Of a stretch of DNA of 64,000 nucleotides, positions 1 to 10,513 are shown one piece after another. The notes below the pieces were generated by a model. The model worked only from the letters and a program-made list of their open reading frames with translations. It did not search any database and had not been told where the DNA came from. Position 1 is the stretch's first letter; every line of letters starts with the position of its first letter. This stretch comes from Rhizobium sp. BG4 (GTDB lineage: Bacteria; Pseudomonadota; Alphaproteobacteria; Rhizobiales; Rhizobiaceae): the NCBI RefSeq assembly GCF_016864575.1, contig NZ_CP044125.1, positions 1,426,001 to 1,490,000 of the forward strand, in the 5' to 3' direction. Position numbers and translations under genes: made by a program.

Positions 1-504
1 ACCGGTGTCGCCTCGCTGGTGGCCGCCGCTGCCGGCGCTGAGGTCACCCATGTCGATGCATCCAAAAAGGCGATCGGCTGGGCGCGCGAAAACCAGGCGC
101 TCGGCCGCATGGAAAAGCTGCCGATCCGCTGGATCTGCGAAGACGCGATGAAGTTCATCCTGCGCGAAGAACGCCGCGGCAACACCTATGACATCATCCT
201 GACCGATCCGCCGAAATTCGGCCGTGGCCCGAACGGCGAGGTCTGGCATCTGTTCGAACATCTGCCGCTGATGCTCGATATCTGCCGGGAAATCCTCTCG
301 CCGAAGGCCGTCGGCCTGGTGCTGACCGCCTATTCGATCCGGGCGAGCTTCTATTCGATCCACGAGCTGATGCGCGAAATCATGCGTGGCGCCGGTGGCG
401 CCGTCGAGTCGGGCGAGCTGGTCATCCGCGAAGGCGGGCTTGACGGCAAGACGCCGGGCCGCGCCCTCTCCACATCCCTCTTTTCGCGCTGGGTGCCGAA
501 ATGA
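1..504 (+). CDS. Class I SAM-dependent rRNA methyltransferase, 5'-truncated
   Basis: The reading frame is open from the first base of the window, so the N-terminal part of the gene lies outside. The remaining 167 residues hold a Rossmann methyltransferase core: the acidic SAM-ribose loop (EVTHVDASKKAIGWARENQ), an acidic residue pair near RWICEDAM, and the catalytic-site motif DPPKFGRGPNGEVW. DPPKFGRG is typical of RlmI/RlmK-type 23S rRNA cytosine or guanine methyltransferases, which use SAM to modify a base. The stop codon overlaps the start of the next gene (ATGA), so the two RNA methyltransferase genes are probably translationally coupled. The class is clear from the sequence; the modified base is inference. 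Confidence 0.8.
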   Translation, partial: TGVASLVAAAAGAEVTHVDASKKAIGWARENQALGRMEKLPIRWICEDAMKFILREERRGNTYDIILTDPPKFGRGPNGEVWHLFEHLPLMLDICREILSPKAVGLVLTAYSIRASFYSIHELMREIMRGAGGAVESGELVIREGGLDGKTPGRALSTSLFSRWVPK

Positions 505-1358
505 ACGAATTCCACGACCGCGGACCGCGCCGGGTCGGCCAGGTGAAGGAAGTCACCTCGCTTGCCAACCCGATCATCAAGGACATCAAGGCGCTCAGCG
601 ACAAGAAGTCCCGCGAGCAGAGCGGCACCTTCATGGCCGAAGGGCTGAAGCTCGTCATCGACGCGATCGAGCTCGGCTGGACGATCCGCACGCTTGTCTA
701 TGCCAAGGCCGCCAAGGGCAAGCCGCTGGTCGAGCAGATGGCGGCGAAAACCGTCGCCTCCGGCGGGCTGGTGCTTGAAGTCAGTGAGAAGGTGCTCTCC
801 TCGGTCACGCGGCGCGATAATCCGCAGATGGTGGTCGGCATTTTCGAGACCCGCTGGAAGCCGCTGCGCGATATCCGCCCGCAGCAGGGCGAGACCTGGA
901 TTGCGCTCGATCGCGTTCGTGACCCCGGCAATCTCGGCACCATCATCCGCACCGCCGACGCAGCCGGCGCCTCCGGCGTCATCCTCGTCGGCGAGGCGAC
1001 CGATCCGTTTTCGCTCGAGACCGTGCGGGCAACGATGGGTTCGGTCTTCGCCGTACCGGTCGCCCGGGCATCGATGGACGAGTTCATCGCCTGGAAGAAG
1101 ACGGCCGGTGTGCAAGTCGTTGCCACGCATTTGGCCGGTTCGGTCGATTACCGCACCATCGACTACAAGAAGAAGCCTGTCGTTCTCCTGATGGGCAACG
1201 AGCAATCCGGCATTCCGGAGCAGCTCGCCAGGGAGGCCGATGCGCTTGCCCGCATTCCGCAGCAGGGCCGCGCCGACTCGCTCAATCTTGCCGTTGCGAG
1301 CGCCGTCATGCTCTTCGAGGCACGCCGCCACCTTCTCTCACTGTCAGAGGCAAAATGA
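501..1358 (+). CDS. TrmH/SpoU family RNA 2'-O-methyltransferase
   Basis: This 285-residue protein has the SPOUT (trefoil knot) signature. An N-terminal SpoU substrate-binding region ([10 protein letters not shown], about residues 23-32) is followed by motif 1 near 135-152 ([20 protein letters not shown]), motif 2 ([16 protein letters not shown]) and motif 3 ([18 protein letters not shown]) near the C-terminus. The family transfers methyl from SAM to a ribose 2'-OH in rRNA or tRNA. It overlaps the upstream methyltransferase by 4 nt and the downstream lspA by 4 nt, so it sits in a tight operon. The exact target nucleotide cannot be read from the sequence; RlmB-like and TsnR-like assignments are both possible. 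Confidence 0.88.
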   Translation: MNEFHDRGPRRVGQVKEVTSLANPIIKDIKALSDKKSREQSGTFMAEGLKLVIDAIELGWTIRTLVYAKAAKGKPLVEQMAAKTVASGGLVLEVSEKVLSSVTRRDNPQMVVGIFETRWKPLRDIRPQQGETWIALDRVRDPGNLGTIIRTADAAGASGVILVGEATDPFSLETVRATMGSVFAVPVARASMDEFIAWKKTAGVQVVATHLAGSVDYRTIDYKKKPVVLLMGNEQSGIPEQLAREADALARIPQQGRADSLNLAVASAVMLFEARRHLLSLSEAK

Positions 1359-1858
1359 CCGAACAGACGCTTCCGCGCCCGGCCCTCTTTTCGCGCCCGC
1401 TGCCGATCCTGCTCTTCATCATCGTGGCGGTGATCCTCGACCAGATAGTCAAGATCGCCGTCGATCATTACCTGCCGCTGCAGGAAGCCGTTCCCGTCAT
1501 TCCGATGCTGGCGCTCTACCGCACCTACAACCTCGGCGTTGCCTTCTCGATGCTGTCAGGGATGGACGGCTGGTTCATCGTCGGCATGCGCCTTGTGATC
1601 GTCGCCTTCGTCATCTGGATGTGGCACCGCACCGCCAAGGACCGCTGGATCGCCCATACCGGCTTTGCGCTGATCATCGCGGGCGCGCTCGGCAACCTTA
1701 TCGACCGGTTTCTCTACGGGCACGTGATCGACTATATCCTGTTTCATACGGAGACATGGTCGTTCGCAGTTTTCAATCTTGCCGATAGTTTCATCACGAT
1801 CGGCGCGGGATGCGTGATTCTTGACGAGTTGCTGCAACCCAAAAAGAGCGAAAGCTAA
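1355..1858 (+). CDS. lspA: Lipoprotein signal peptidase (signal peptidase II)
   Basis: This is a 167-residue inner-membrane aspartyl protease that cleaves signal peptides from diacylglyceryl-prolipoproteins. Four hydrophobic segments are visible, and the conserved family motifs are present: [16 protein letters not shown] with the first catalytic Asp, and VFNLADSFI with the second. Length matches the family. The start ATG overlaps the stop of the SpoU gene. lnt, which acts later in the same lipoprotein pathway, is about 25 kb downstream. Nothing unusual is seen. Confidence 0.95.
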   Translation: MTEQTLPRPALFSRPLPILLFIIVAVILDQIVKIAVDHYLPLQEAVPVIPMLALYRTYNLGVAFSMLSGMDGWFIVGMRLVIVAFVIWMWHRTAKDRWIAHTGFALIIAGALGNLIDRFLYGHVIDYILFHTETWSFAVFNLADSFITIGAGCVILDELLQPKKSES

Positions 1859-1913
1859 AATCTTAGTCTTTTCCTGAAGGCATTCGGAAGAGCGCCTATG
1901 TTAGCCAGCAGTC

Positions 1914-4160
1914 ATGCAAAGCTTGGCTCAACTGCAGGAAAGACTGGCCGCTGCTTTCGGCCCCGCCAAACCGCAGGACGTGCGGACGGCCGAGGATTCC
2001 CTGCAACCGGTGGCTGGTCCGAGAACGATACAGCGCAAGAAGTCACTGGTCTCGCTTTGGCTCGGCGGCGCCGGCATTCTTGCCGCGGCCCTACTCCTCA
2101 TCCTCGGTCAGGCCGGCGGCCCGCTGCTCTTTTCGATCGGGCTTGCGGCAATTGCCATTGCCCTCATTGCCTATGCCGCGGTTTCCAGACGCAAGGCGAA
2201 GGCACTGCCGAAGAAACAGACAGGCAGCGCTGCAACGAGCGAAGCTGCCGAGCTCTTCGCCAATGTGCATGACGTTCTCGGCGACATCACCGTTACCCGC
2301 AGCATCGACCGGCGCATCATCGGCGCCAATGCCACGTTCCGGCGCCTGACCGGCCGCCTGAAGCCCGAGGGTCAGACATGCGAGGAGATCGGCATCGCCT
2401 TTCGCCCGGGTGCCGAGCCGCACCGCTTCGATGTCGAGATTTCGACGCTGGAGGGGCAGCGCATTTTCGTCTGGCACGATGTCGTCACCCGCGATCCGGC
2501 AAACGGCAATCTGCTGATCCAGAGCATTGCCCGCGACGTGACCAACGAGCGGCTGACCGCGCAGGCGCGCGAAGAGGCACGCCAGAAAGCCGAATACAAC
2601 AGCGCCGCCAAGTCGCGGCTGCTTGCGACCGTCAGTCATGAAATCCGCACGCCGCTCTCCGGCATTCTCGGCATGACTCATTTGCTTGCCCAGGCGCAGA
2701 TGACACAGGAGCAGCAGAACTATCTCGGCGGCATCCGCCAATCCGGTCACGCCCTGACCCAGCTGGTCGAAGACCTTCTCGACTTCTCGACCATCGAGGT
2801 CGGCCGCTTCCAGCTGCGCCCACGATCGGAATCGCTGCGGCAGCTTCTCGAAAGCGTCGTGGAAATGCTGGCGCACCGGGCACACGAGAAGGACATCGAG
2901 ATTGGCGCCACGGTCTCTTCCGATGTGCCTGAGTTCATGAGCTTCGACCCGGCGCGGCTGCGCCAGGTGCTTTTCAACGTGATCGGCAATGCGGTGAAGT
3001 TCACGCAGGCAGGCGGCGTCTTCATTCGCGCCGCGCTGTCTGATGAAGACCTCGTCATTACCGTCACCGACACCGGCCCGGGCATGACTGCGGAGGAGCA
3101 GTCCCGGATCTTCGGTGAATTCGAACAGGGAGGAACCATGGTCGAAAAGAGCGGCGGCACCGGTCTCGGCCTGACCATCTCGGCGCGCATCATGCGCGAA
3201 TTCGGCGGCTCGCTGACGGTTGCCAGCGAGAAGGGCAAGGGCAGTGAATTCACCATCTGCTTTCCGGCGGGCATCACCGAAGAGGGCCGCGGCCGGCGCA
3301 AGGGTCTGCTGGCCGGCAATACCGTCGTCCTGCTTGCGCCTGCGGGCGCTGCGCGGGCGGCGATTGCCGAAACGGTCACCGCGCTCGGCGGCGCCTGCCA
3401 TCTCGTCGAGGATGGCGAGACCGCCCGCGAGACGCTGCTCTATATGGCCGGCCGCGGCCAGCGCCCGACCGATATCATCATCGACCATCGTCTCTCGGCC
3501 GAGTTCTCCAGCCATCTCGCCGACCGCACTGACATTGCGGCGCTTGGCCTGCGCAAGATCCTGCTCGTCAACCCGGAAGAGCGGAACGCCCATGCACTCG
3601 ATCTTTTCGATGCCTGGCTGATCCGGCCGCTGCGCGAACAGTCGCTGATCGACGTGTTGCGCGGACGGATGCGTGGCATGGAGAAGCGGGATGCGCTGAA
3701 CGACAATCAGCCGGGCTTCAGCGCTTCCATTCCCGAAGCCAGCCTGCAGCGCGGTCTCAACATCCTGCTTGGCGAGGACGACCCGATCAATGCCATGCTG
3801 GTGCGCGCCATGCTGGAGAAGGGTGGCCATACTGTTCGCCATGTCGACGACTTCGAGAGCCTGCTCGACGGCGCGCTTTCCGAGAACGGCAGCCGCCCCG
3901 ATATCGTCATCAGCGATCTCACGATGCCGGGCGGCGAAGGCGTCGACATGATCGGCCGCCTGCGCGGTCACGAGCGGCGTCTCGATCTGGTGCCGGTGCC
4001 TGTCATCGTGCTGACGGCGGACAAGCGCGACGAGTCCCGTCGCGCCGTTCTGCTGGCCGGTGCCAACCGGGTGATGATCAAGCCGGTCGATCCGATCCGG
4101 CTACTGACCGAGGTCCAGGCCGTGGCCGCGCTCTCCGCCCGTAGGGCAGAAGCCCTTTAA
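1914..4160 (+). CDS. Membrane hybrid sensor histidine kinase with C-terminal receiver
   Basis: This is a 748-residue hybrid kinase. Two adjacent hydrophobic helices (about 46-66 and 72-91) anchor it with almost no periplasmic loop, so the input is probably cytoplasmic or in the membrane. A PAS-like region follows (about 115-210). The DHp helix has the phospho-accepting His at about 242 (SHEIRTPLSG), and the ATPase domain shows the N box (NVIGNAVKFT), DTGPGMT and GGTGLGLTIS. A segment at about 445-590 looks like a degenerate receiver (IIIDHRLS), and a full receiver is C-terminal (GEDDPINAML, acceptor Asp in ISDLTMPG, Lys in VMIKPVDP). It lies between lspA and olsB on the same strand. Its signal and output are unknown. 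Confidence 0.9.
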   Translation: MQSLAQLQERLAAAFGPAKPQDVRTAEDSLQPVAGPRTIQRKKSLVSLWLGGAGILAAALLLILGQAGGPLLFSIGLAAIAIALIAYAAVSRRKAKALPKKQTGSAATSEAAELFANVHDVLGDITVTRSIDRRIIGANATFRRLTGRLKPEGQTCEEIGIAFRPGAEPHRFDVEISTLEGQRIFVWHDVVTRDPANGNLLIQSIARDVTNERLTAQAREEARQKAEYNSAAKSRLLATVSHEIRTPLSGILGMTHLLAQAQMTQEQQNYLGGIRQSGHALTQLVEDLLDFSTIEVGRFQLRPRSESLRQLLESVVEMLAHRAHEKDIEIGATVSSDVPEFMSFDPARLRQVLFNVIGNAVKFTQAGGVFIRAALSDEDLVITVTDTGPGMTAEEQSRIFGEFEQGGTMVEKSGGTGLGLTISARIMREFGGSLTVASEKGKGSEFTICFPAGITEEGRGRRKGLLAGNTVVLLAPAGAARAAIAETVTALGGACHLVEDGETARETLLYMAGRGQRPTDIIIDHRLSAEFSSHLADRTDIAALGLRKILLVNPEERNAHALDLFDAWLIRPLREQSLIDVLRGRMRGMEKRDALNDNQPGFSASIPEASLQRGLNILLGEDDPINAMLVRAMLEKGGHTVRHVDDFESLLDGALSENGSRPDIVISDLTMPGGEGVDMIGRLRGHERRLDLVPVPVIVLTADKRDESRRAVLLAGANRVMIKPVDPIRLLTEVQAVAALSARRAEAL

Positions 4161-4197
4161 AGCGGGGTGACATTGCCCCAAATTCCCCGTAACGTTC

Positions 4198-4215
4198 ATG
4201 TCACTTTCCTGTCGC
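4198..4215 (+). promoter_or_regulatory. Pho-box-like PhoB site upstream of olsB
   Basis: Two 7-bp half-sites, ATGTCAC and CTGTCGC, are separated by 4 bp (TTTC). This is the 7-4-7 layout of a Pho box (CTGTCAT-N4-CTGTCAT), with five of seven matches in each half. It lies 49 bp before the olsB start. Ornithine-lipid synthesis through OlsB is known to rise under phosphate starvation in rhizobia, so the position fits. Activity is inferred. Confidence 0.6.
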
Positions 4216-4264
4216 ACATAAGTGTTTTATGGCAGCTCATGAGCCGGCAACGGGAGAATCTTCA

Positions 4265-5140
4265 ATGGATATCGACACCTTGAAACGCGAGACGATTGCG
4301 GAGACCAGCCGGTCTTCGGCGACTGTTGCGCCGAAGGAAGGCGACGTTCTCGGCCGTATCGGCAATCTCGAGACCCGGCTGGCCCGCAGCGCCAGCGAAA
4401 TCGATGCCGCCCAGCATGTGCGCTACCGCGTCTTCGTCGAGGAGATGAAGGCACAGCTTCCGGCCGAAGCCATGCGCCGCGAGCGCGATTTCGATGCCTA
4501 TGACGCTTTCTGCGATCACCTGCTGGTGCTCGACCGCTCGCTGGAAGGCGACAGCGAAGACCAGATCGTCGGCACCTACCGCCTGTTGCGTCAGGATGTC
4601 GCGATGGCGAATGGCGGCTTTTACTCGGCTTCCGAATTCGCGATCGGCGAACTCCTCGCCCGCCATCCCGACAAGAAATTCATGGAGCTCGGCCGCTCCT
4701 GCGTGCTGCCGGAATATCGTACGAAGCGTACCGTCGAACTGCTCTGGCAGGGCAATTGGGCCTATGCTCTGAAGCACGGCATGAGCGCCATGTTTGGCTG
4801 CGCCTCCTTCCCGGGCATCCACCCGGAAAGCCATGCACTGGCCCTCTCTTTCCTGCACCACACGGTCCAGGCCAAGAACGAATGGGCAGTCAACGCCCTG
4901 CCGCATCTGGCCCGTCCGATGGACCTGATGCCGCCCGAAGCCGTCAACCCGAAGAAGGCGCTGATGGCACTGCCGCCGCTGATCAAGGGCTACCTGCGCT
5001 TGGGCGCCATGGTCGGCTCCACCGCCGTGGTCGACCACGCCTTCAACACGACCGACGTACTGATCGTTCTGCCGATCTCCAGCATCTCAGACCGTTACCT
5101 GAACTACTACGGCGCCGACGCCGGCCGGTTCTCGAGCTGA
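4265..5140 (+). CDS. olsB: Ornithine-acyl-ACP N-acyltransferase (lyso-ornithine lipid synthesis)
   Basis: This 291-residue protein belongs to the OlsB/hemolysin-like GNAT family. It joins a 3-hydroxyacyl chain from acyl-ACP to the alpha-amino group of ornithine, giving lyso-ornithine lipid, the first step of phosphorus-free ornithine-lipid synthesis at the inner membrane. Family features are AQHVRYRVFVEEM (about residues 57-69), FDAYDAFCDHLLVLD, VGTYRLL and MELGRSCVLPEYR followed by LLWQGNWAY. I chose the ATG at 4265 (MDIDTLKRE) because GGGAG precedes it at a good distance; an in-frame ATG at 4229 would add 12 residues. The second enzyme, olsA, is 17 kb downstream. A Pho-box-like site precedes the gene. 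Confidence 0.9.
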   Translation: MDIDTLKRETIAETSRSSATVAPKEGDVLGRIGNLETRLARSASEIDAAQHVRYRVFVEEMKAQLPAEAMRRERDFDAYDAFCDHLLVLDRSLEGDSEDQIVGTYRLLRQDVAMANGGFYSASEFAIGELLARHPDKKFMELGRSCVLPEYRTKRTVELLWQGNWAYALKHGMSAMFGCASFPGIHPESHALALSFLHHTVQAKNEWAVNALPHLARPMDLMPPEAVNPKKALMALPPLIKGYLRLGAMVGSTAVVDHAFNTTDVLIVLPISSISDRYLNYYGADAGRFSS

Positions 5141-5161
5141 ATTTTAGATAGATGGAAAAAG

Positions 5162-5192
5162 AAGGCCCGCTGCGATCTCCGCGGCGGGCCTT
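5162..5192. terminator. Bidirectional rho-independent terminator between olsB and malic enzyme
   Basis: A perfect 9-bp stem (AAGGCCCGC with GCGGGCCTT) is followed by a T-rich run on the plus strand (TTTTCTTTTT) and preceded by an A-rich run that serves as the T tail on the minus strand. It sits exactly between two convergent genes. Confidence 0.85.
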
Positions 5193-5198
5193 TTCTTT

Positions 5199-7483
5199 TT
5201 ACGACCCCGCCGCGTAAGCCGCGATTGCAGCCATGTTGACGATGTCGCTGTCCTTGGCGCCCATCGAGGTGATCTGGACGGCCTTGTCGAGGCCGACGAG
5301 AATCGGGCCGATGACGGTGGAGCCGCCGAGTTCCTGGAGCATCTTGGTGCTGATCGAGGCCGAGTGGAAGGCGGGCATGACAAGCACGTTTGCCGGACCC
5401 GAGAGGCGGCAGAACGGATATTGCTCCATCGCCTTGCGGTTCAGCGCCACATCTGCCGACATTTCACCGTCGTATTCGAAATCGACACGGCGCTTGTCGA
5501 GGATCTTCACCGCTTCGCGGACGCGCTCGGAGCGCTCGCCGGAGGGGTGGCCGAAGGTGGAATAGGCGAGCATCGCGACGCGGGGCTGGTAACCCATGCG
5601 GCGCGCGAGGCCCGCGGCCTCCTCGGCAATATCCGCCAACTCTTCCGCCGTCGGCATGTCGTGGACGGCGGTATCTGCGACGAAGACGGTGCGGCCGCGG
5701 GCGAGCACCAGCGATACGCCGATGACCCGGTGGCCGGGCTTTTCATCGATGCAGCGGCGGACGTCTTCCAGCGCCGTCGAGTAATTGCGGGTGATGCCCG
5801 TGACCATGCCGTCGGCGTCGCCGAGCGCCACCATGGTTGCCGCGAAATGGTTGCGGTCGTTATGGATCAGGCGCTGCGCATCGCGGTGAAGGTATCCCTT
5901 CCGCTGCAGGCGGGCGTAGAGATAGTCAATATAGGCTTCGACGCGGGTCGAGATGCGGGCGTTGACGATTTCCAGACCCGGGCGGTTGAGATCGATACCA
6001 GCGCGCTCAGCCGTTGCCTTGATCAGATCTTCGCGGCCGAGAAGGATCGCGGTGCCGAGCTGCTGGTTGGCATAGGACATGGCGGCGCGCATGACCTGCT
6101 CTTCTTCAGCCTCGGCAAAGACGATGCGCTTCGGGCGGCGGCGCACGCGCTCGTAGAGGCTTGCGAGCGTCGAGGCGATCGGATCACGGCGGGCGGAGAG
6201 CTCGCGGCGATAACCTTCCATATCGGTGATGACCTTGCGGGCAACGCCGCTCTCGATCGCAGCCTCCGCGACGGCAGCCGGAATGGCCGAGATCAGACGC
6301 GGATCGAAGGGAACCGGGATGATGTACTGCGCACCGAAGCGCGGACGATTGCCCTGATAGGCGGCAACGACATCATCAGGAACGTCTTCGCGGGCGAGGC
6401 TCGCGAGCGCCTTGACGGCAGCGATCTTCATGTCGTCATTGATGGTCGTGGCGCGGACATCGAGCGCGCCGCGGAAGATATAGGGGAAGCCGAGGACGTT
6501 GTTGACCTGGTTCGGATAGTCCGAGCGGCCGGTCGCCATGATCGCATCGTCGCGGATGCGGGCGACTTCTTCCGGCGTGATTTCCGGGTCCGGATTGGCC
6601 ATCGCGAAGATGATCGGCCGGTCGGCCATCGAGCGGATCATGTCCTCGGAGAAGGCGCCCTTCTGTGACAGGCCGAAGACGACGTCCGCACCCTTCATGG
6701 CCTCTTCCAGCGTACGTGCCTTGGTCTTCACCGCATGCGCCGACTTCCACTGGTTCATGCCCTCGGTGCGGCCCTGGTAGATGACGCCCTTGGTGTCGCA
6801 GAGAACAATATTCTCGGGCGCGAAACCCATGGCCTTGATGAGCTCAACGCAGGCGATCGCCGCCGCACCTGCGCCGTTGCAGACGAGCTTGGTCGTCTTC
6901 AAGTCGCGGCCCGTCAGCTCCAGCGCATTGATCAGGCCGGCGGCGGCGATGATTGCCGTGCCGTGCTGGTCGTCGTGGAAGACAGGGATATCCATGAGCT
7001 CGCGCAGGCGCTGCTCGATGATGAAACAGTCGGGCGCCTTGATATCTTCGAGATTGATGCCACCGAAGGAGGGGCGAGGAAGCGGACGCAATTGATGAAC
7101 TCGTCGACATTTTCCGTATCGACTTCCAGGTCGATGGAATCGACATCGGCGAAACGCTTGAAGAGAACGGACTTGCCTTCCATGACCGGCTTCGACGCCA
7201 AGGCACCGAGATTGCCGAGGCCGAGAATGGCCGTGCCGTTGGAGATGACGGCCACCATGTTGCCGCGCGAGGTATAATCATAGGCGGTGGCGGGATCGGC
7301 GGCGATGGCCTTGACGGGAACGGCGACGCCCGGCGAATAGGCAAGCGAGAGATCGCGCTGCGTCGCCATCGGCTTGGTCGGGTTGACCTCGAGCTTGCCC
7401 GGCCGCCCCATTGAGTGGAAGTCGAGTGCTTCCTTGTCGGTGATGCCGTTGGCGGGGCGCTGCTTGCTGTTCATGTCGGGCAT
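5199..7483 (-). pseudogene. maeB: NADP-dependent malic enzyme with C-terminal phosphotransacetylase-like domain, frameshifted
   Basis: Oxidative decarboxylation of malate to pyruvate is carried out by the N-terminal malic enzyme half (MGRPGKLEVNPTKP, YSPGVAVPV, FHDDQHGTA, KLVCNGAGAAAIAC). The C-terminal ~320 residues resemble phosphotransacetylase (IVFAEAEEEQVMRAA to the end), the chimeric architecture of rhizobial Tme/Dme. Repaired length is about 761 residues. The reading frame breaks near 7075: upstream it reads to VDEFINCVRFL, and FGGINLEDIKAP continues in another frame. The family sequence there should be FLGPSFGGIN, which needs one more C after 7075 on the plus strand (GGGGC-GAGG). The ATG at 7483 has GGAGGAG two bases away; the ATG at 7474 is an alternative start. 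The gene may be intact if the missing base is an assembly error. Confidence 0.9.
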
Positions 7484-7776
7484 ATCTCCTCCAAATCTCC
7501 TGGCAATCGGTCTTCGATTGCGCCGTTTCCCCAATCTATAGACAGGGCTATAGGGGCTGACACGACGCCTTGCGAAAAAGCCGTACGGCTACAATCGATT
7601 AAAATATCCGTTGGAACTGGCAGGCGCCCCTCAAGGGCTTCCTGACCGCGCGGTTCAGCGAATACCTCCCTCAATCCTCCTGTGGGCTAACGGCTCCCAT
7701 TTCCCGATAGCTGTTGTCTTCTATAGCCGCGCTTCGATAGGGTGGCACCTGATTTTTTAGGGAAAAGCCTACCGAC
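7484..7776. other. Divergent intergenic region between malic enzyme and mutS
   Basis: This 293-bp stretch carries the outward promoters of both genes. It has lower GC than its surroundings and a perfect 12-bp palindrome (AGCCGTACGGCT, 7579-7590). I see no convincing ORF or RNA gene here. Confidence 0.5.
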
Positions 7777-10503
7777 GTGAACGACAGAATGGATCCTCGA
7801 CACGAAGCCTTTTCGGCTGCCGAACTCGCAACGGAGGAAAGCCGCGCTTCGGCGACGCCGATGATGGAGCAGTTCATCGAGATCAAGGCGAACAATCCGG
7901 ATTCGCTGCTCTTCTATCGCATGGGCGATTTCTACGAGCTGTTCTTCGAGGACGCGCTCGATGCGTCGCGCGCGCTCGGCATCACGTTGACGAAGCGCGG
8001 CCAGCACATGGGCCAGGATATCCCGATGTGCGGTGTGCCGGTTCATGCGGCCGACGACTATCTGCAGCGGCTGATCGGTCTCGGTTTCCGCGTCGCTGTC
8101 TGCGAGCAGGTGGAAGACCCGGCGGAAGCGAAGAAGCGCGGCTCGAAGTCGGTCGTCAAGCGTGACGTCATCCGTCTCGTCACGCCCGGCACGATCACCG
8201 AAGAAAAGCTGCTTTCGCCGTCCGAATCCAACTACCTGATGGCGCTCACCCGTATCCGCGGCGCCTCCGAACCGCTGATGGCGCTTGCCTGGATCGACAT
8301 TTCGACCGGTGTTTTCCGTGTTGCCGAGACTGAGAGTTCACGCCTGCTGGCCGATATCCTGCGCATCGAGCCCCGGGAGCTGATCGTTCCCGATACGATG
8401 TTCTACGATCCGGAACTGAAGCCCGTCTTCGACGTGCTGGGCCGGGTGGCCGTGCCGCAACCGGGCGTCCTGTTCGACAGCGCCACCGCCGAAGGCCGGA
8501 TCACGCGCTATTTCGGCGTCTCGACGCTCGATGGCTTCGGGACATTTTCTCGTGCCGAACTCGCCGCAGCGGCAGCGGCGATCGCCTATGTCGAGAAGAC
8601 CCAGATCGCCGAGCGCCCGCCGCTTGGAAAGCCAGAGCGGGAAAGCGGTGCCTCGACACTGTTTATCGATCCGGCGACACGCGCCAATCTCGAACTGGCA
8701 AAGACGCTGTCAGGCGACCGGAACGGCGCGCTGCTGAAGGCGATTGACCGTACCATCACCGGTGGCGGCGCCCGTCTACTTGCCGAGCGGCTGATGTCGC
8801 CGCTGACAGATCCGGCGAGGATCAACGAACGTCTCGATTCCATCGGTTTCCTGATCGAGGAGCCGTCGCTCTGTGGCGACCTGCGGGATGCCCTGAAGCA
8901 TGTGCCCGATATGCCGCGCGCCCTTTCGCGGCTGGCGCTCGATCGTGGCGGACCGCGCGATCTCTGGGCGATCCGCCAGGGCCTTGGCGCTGCGGCCGAG
9001 CTAGCGCGCCGGCTTTCGGATGCCCTGCTGCCGGGGGAGCTGGATGCTGCAGCAGCCGAGCTTCAAGCGCTCCCGCCCACGCTGGAGCGCATGCTTGGCG
9101 AAACGCTGGCCGACGAGCTACCGCTGCTGAAGCGCGACGGCGGGTTTCTACGCGACGGCGCCAATCCCGAACTGGACGAGGTCCGGGCGCTGCGCGATCA
9201 GTCGCGCCGGGTGATTGCCGGCCTGCAGCTGCAATATGCCGACGAAACCGGCATCAAGTCGCTGAAGATCAAGCATAACAACGTTCTCGGCTATTTCATC
9301 GAGGTCACCGCCGGCAATGCCGGTCCGATGACCGACACCGCGGAAGCCAAGGCACGCTTCATCCATCGCCAGACGATGGCCAACGCCATGCGCTTCACGA
9401 CGACCGAGCTTGCCGATCTCGAAAGCCGCATTGCCAATGCCGCCGACCGGGCGCTGCAGATCGAGCTTGCCGCCTTCGACCGGATGACGGCTGCTGTCGT
9501 TGCCGAAGCCGAGGCGATCAAGGCCGGCGCCCGGGCACTTGCCGTGATCGACGTTGCCGCAGCACTGGCGCTTCTGGCGGAAGAGCAGGCTTATTGCCGC
9601 CCGCTCGTCGACGGCTCGAAGATGTTTGCGATCGAGGGTGGGCGTCACCCTGTCGTCGAGCAGGCGCTGCGCCGCCAGTCCTCCGGCCCCTTCGTTGCCA
9701 ATAATTGCGACCTGTCGCCGGTCGCCGACGGCAAGGACGGCGCGATCTGGCTGCTGACCGGCCCGAACATGGGCGGTAAATCGACCTTCCTGCGGCAGAA
9801 CGCGCTGATCGCGATCCTAGCGCAGATGGGCTGCTTCGTTCCGGCGACGTCGGCGCATATCGGCATCGTCGACCGTCTCTTCTCCCGCGTCGGCGCATCG
9901 GACGATCTGGCGCGCGGCCGTTCGACCTTCATGGTCGAGATGGTCGAGACCGCGGCGATCCTCAATCAGGCGACCGACCGCTCGCTCGTCATCCTCGACG
10001 AAATCGGCCGCGGCACTGCGACTTTCGATGGCCTCTCGATCGCCTGGGCCGCCGTCGAGCATCTGCATGAAGCGAACCGCTGCCGCGGGCTTTTTGCGAC
10101 GCACTTTCACGAATTGACCGTGCTTTCGGAAAAGCTTGCCCGGCTATCGAACGCGACGATGCGTGTGAAGGAATGGGACGGCGACGTCATTTTCCTGCAT
10201 GAAGTCGGCCCGGGCGCTGCCGATCGCTCCTATGGTATTCAAGTTGCCCGGCTGGCCGGTCTGCCGGCTTCCGTCGTTGCCCGTGCACGCGATGTGTTGA
10301 CGCGGCTTGAAGATGCCGACAGAAAGAACCCGGCGAGCCAGCTGATCGACGACCTGCCGCTCTTCCAGGTGGCGGTGCGCCGCGAGGATACAAATCGCGG
10401 TCCGTCCAAGGTCGAGGAAACGCTGAAGGGCATGAGCCTCGACGACATGACGCCGCGTGAGGCGCTGGATGCGCTTTACGCATTGAAGAAACAAGTGAAG
10501 TAG
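7777..10503 (+). CDS. mutS: DNA mismatch repair ATPase MutS
   Basis: The protein has 908 residues from the GTG at 7777, or 904 from the ATG at 7789. MutS binds mispaired bases and starts repair with MutL. The mismatch-binding motif is present ([15 protein letters not shown], with the Phe-X-Glu contact), as are the connector and lever regions, the Walker A motif [14 protein letters not shown], the signature STFMVEM and the Walker B motif [16 protein letters not shown]. The length fits alphaproteobacterial MutS, which has a short N-terminal extension. It is divergent from the malic enzyme, and a small conserved-looking gene follows 10 nt after it. Confidence 0.96.
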   Translation: MNDRMDPRHEAFSAAELATEESRASATPMMEQFIEIKANNPDSLLFYRMGDFYELFFEDALDASRALGITLTKRGQHMGQDIPMCGVPVHAADDYLQRLIGLGFRVAVCEQVEDPAEAKKRGSKSVVKRDVIRLVTPGTITEEKLLSPSESNYLMALTRIRGASEPLMALAWIDISTGVFRVAETESSRLLADILRIEPRELIVPDTMFYDPELKPVFDVLGRVAVPQPGVLFDSATAEGRITRYFGVSTLDGFGTFSRAELAAAAAAIAYVEKTQIAERPPLGKPERESGASTLFIDPATRANLELAKTLSGDRNGALLKAIDRTITGGGARLLAERLMSPLTDPARINERLDSIGFLIEEPSLCGDLRDALKHVPDMPRALSRLALDRGGPRDLWAIRQGLGAAAELARRLSDALLPGELDAAAAELQALPPTLERMLGETLADELPLLKRDGGFLRDGANPELDEVRALRDQSRRVIAGLQLQYADETGIKSLKIKHNNVLGYFIEVTAGNAGPMTDTAEAKARFIHRQTMANAMRFTTTELADLESRIANAADRALQIELAAFDRMTAAVVAEAEAIKAGARALAVIDVAAALALLAEEQAYCRPLVDGSKMFAIEGGRHPVVEQALRRQSSGPFVANNCDLSPVADGKDGAIWLLTGPNMGGKSTFLRQNALIAILAQMGCFVPATSAHIGIVDRLFSRVGASDDLARGRSTFMVEMVETAAILNQATDRSLVILDEIGRGTATFDGLSIAWAAVEHLHEANRCRGLFATHFHELTVLSEKLARLSNATMRVKEWDGDVIFLHEVGPGAADRSYGIQVARLAGLPASVVARARDVLTRLEDADRKNPASQLIDDLPLFQVAVRREDTNRGPSKVEETLKGMSLDDMTPREALDALYALKKQVK

Positions 10504-10513
10504 GAGCCGTCCG

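Noticed and set aside
2091..3971. A 626-codon antisense frame over the histidine kinase gene
   Set aside because: It mirrors the codon pattern of the kinase gene, has no known domain or ribosome site, and the plus strand encodes a complete kinase.
5364..6668. A 434-codon plus-strand frame over the malic enzyme
   Set aside because: Antisense shadow of a well-conserved gene with His/Asp/Arg-rich translation.
7579..7590. Palindrome AGCCGTACGGCT between maeB and mutS as an operator
   Set aside because: A 12-bp palindrome without a known consensus in a GC-rich region; kept only as a note in the intergenic entry.
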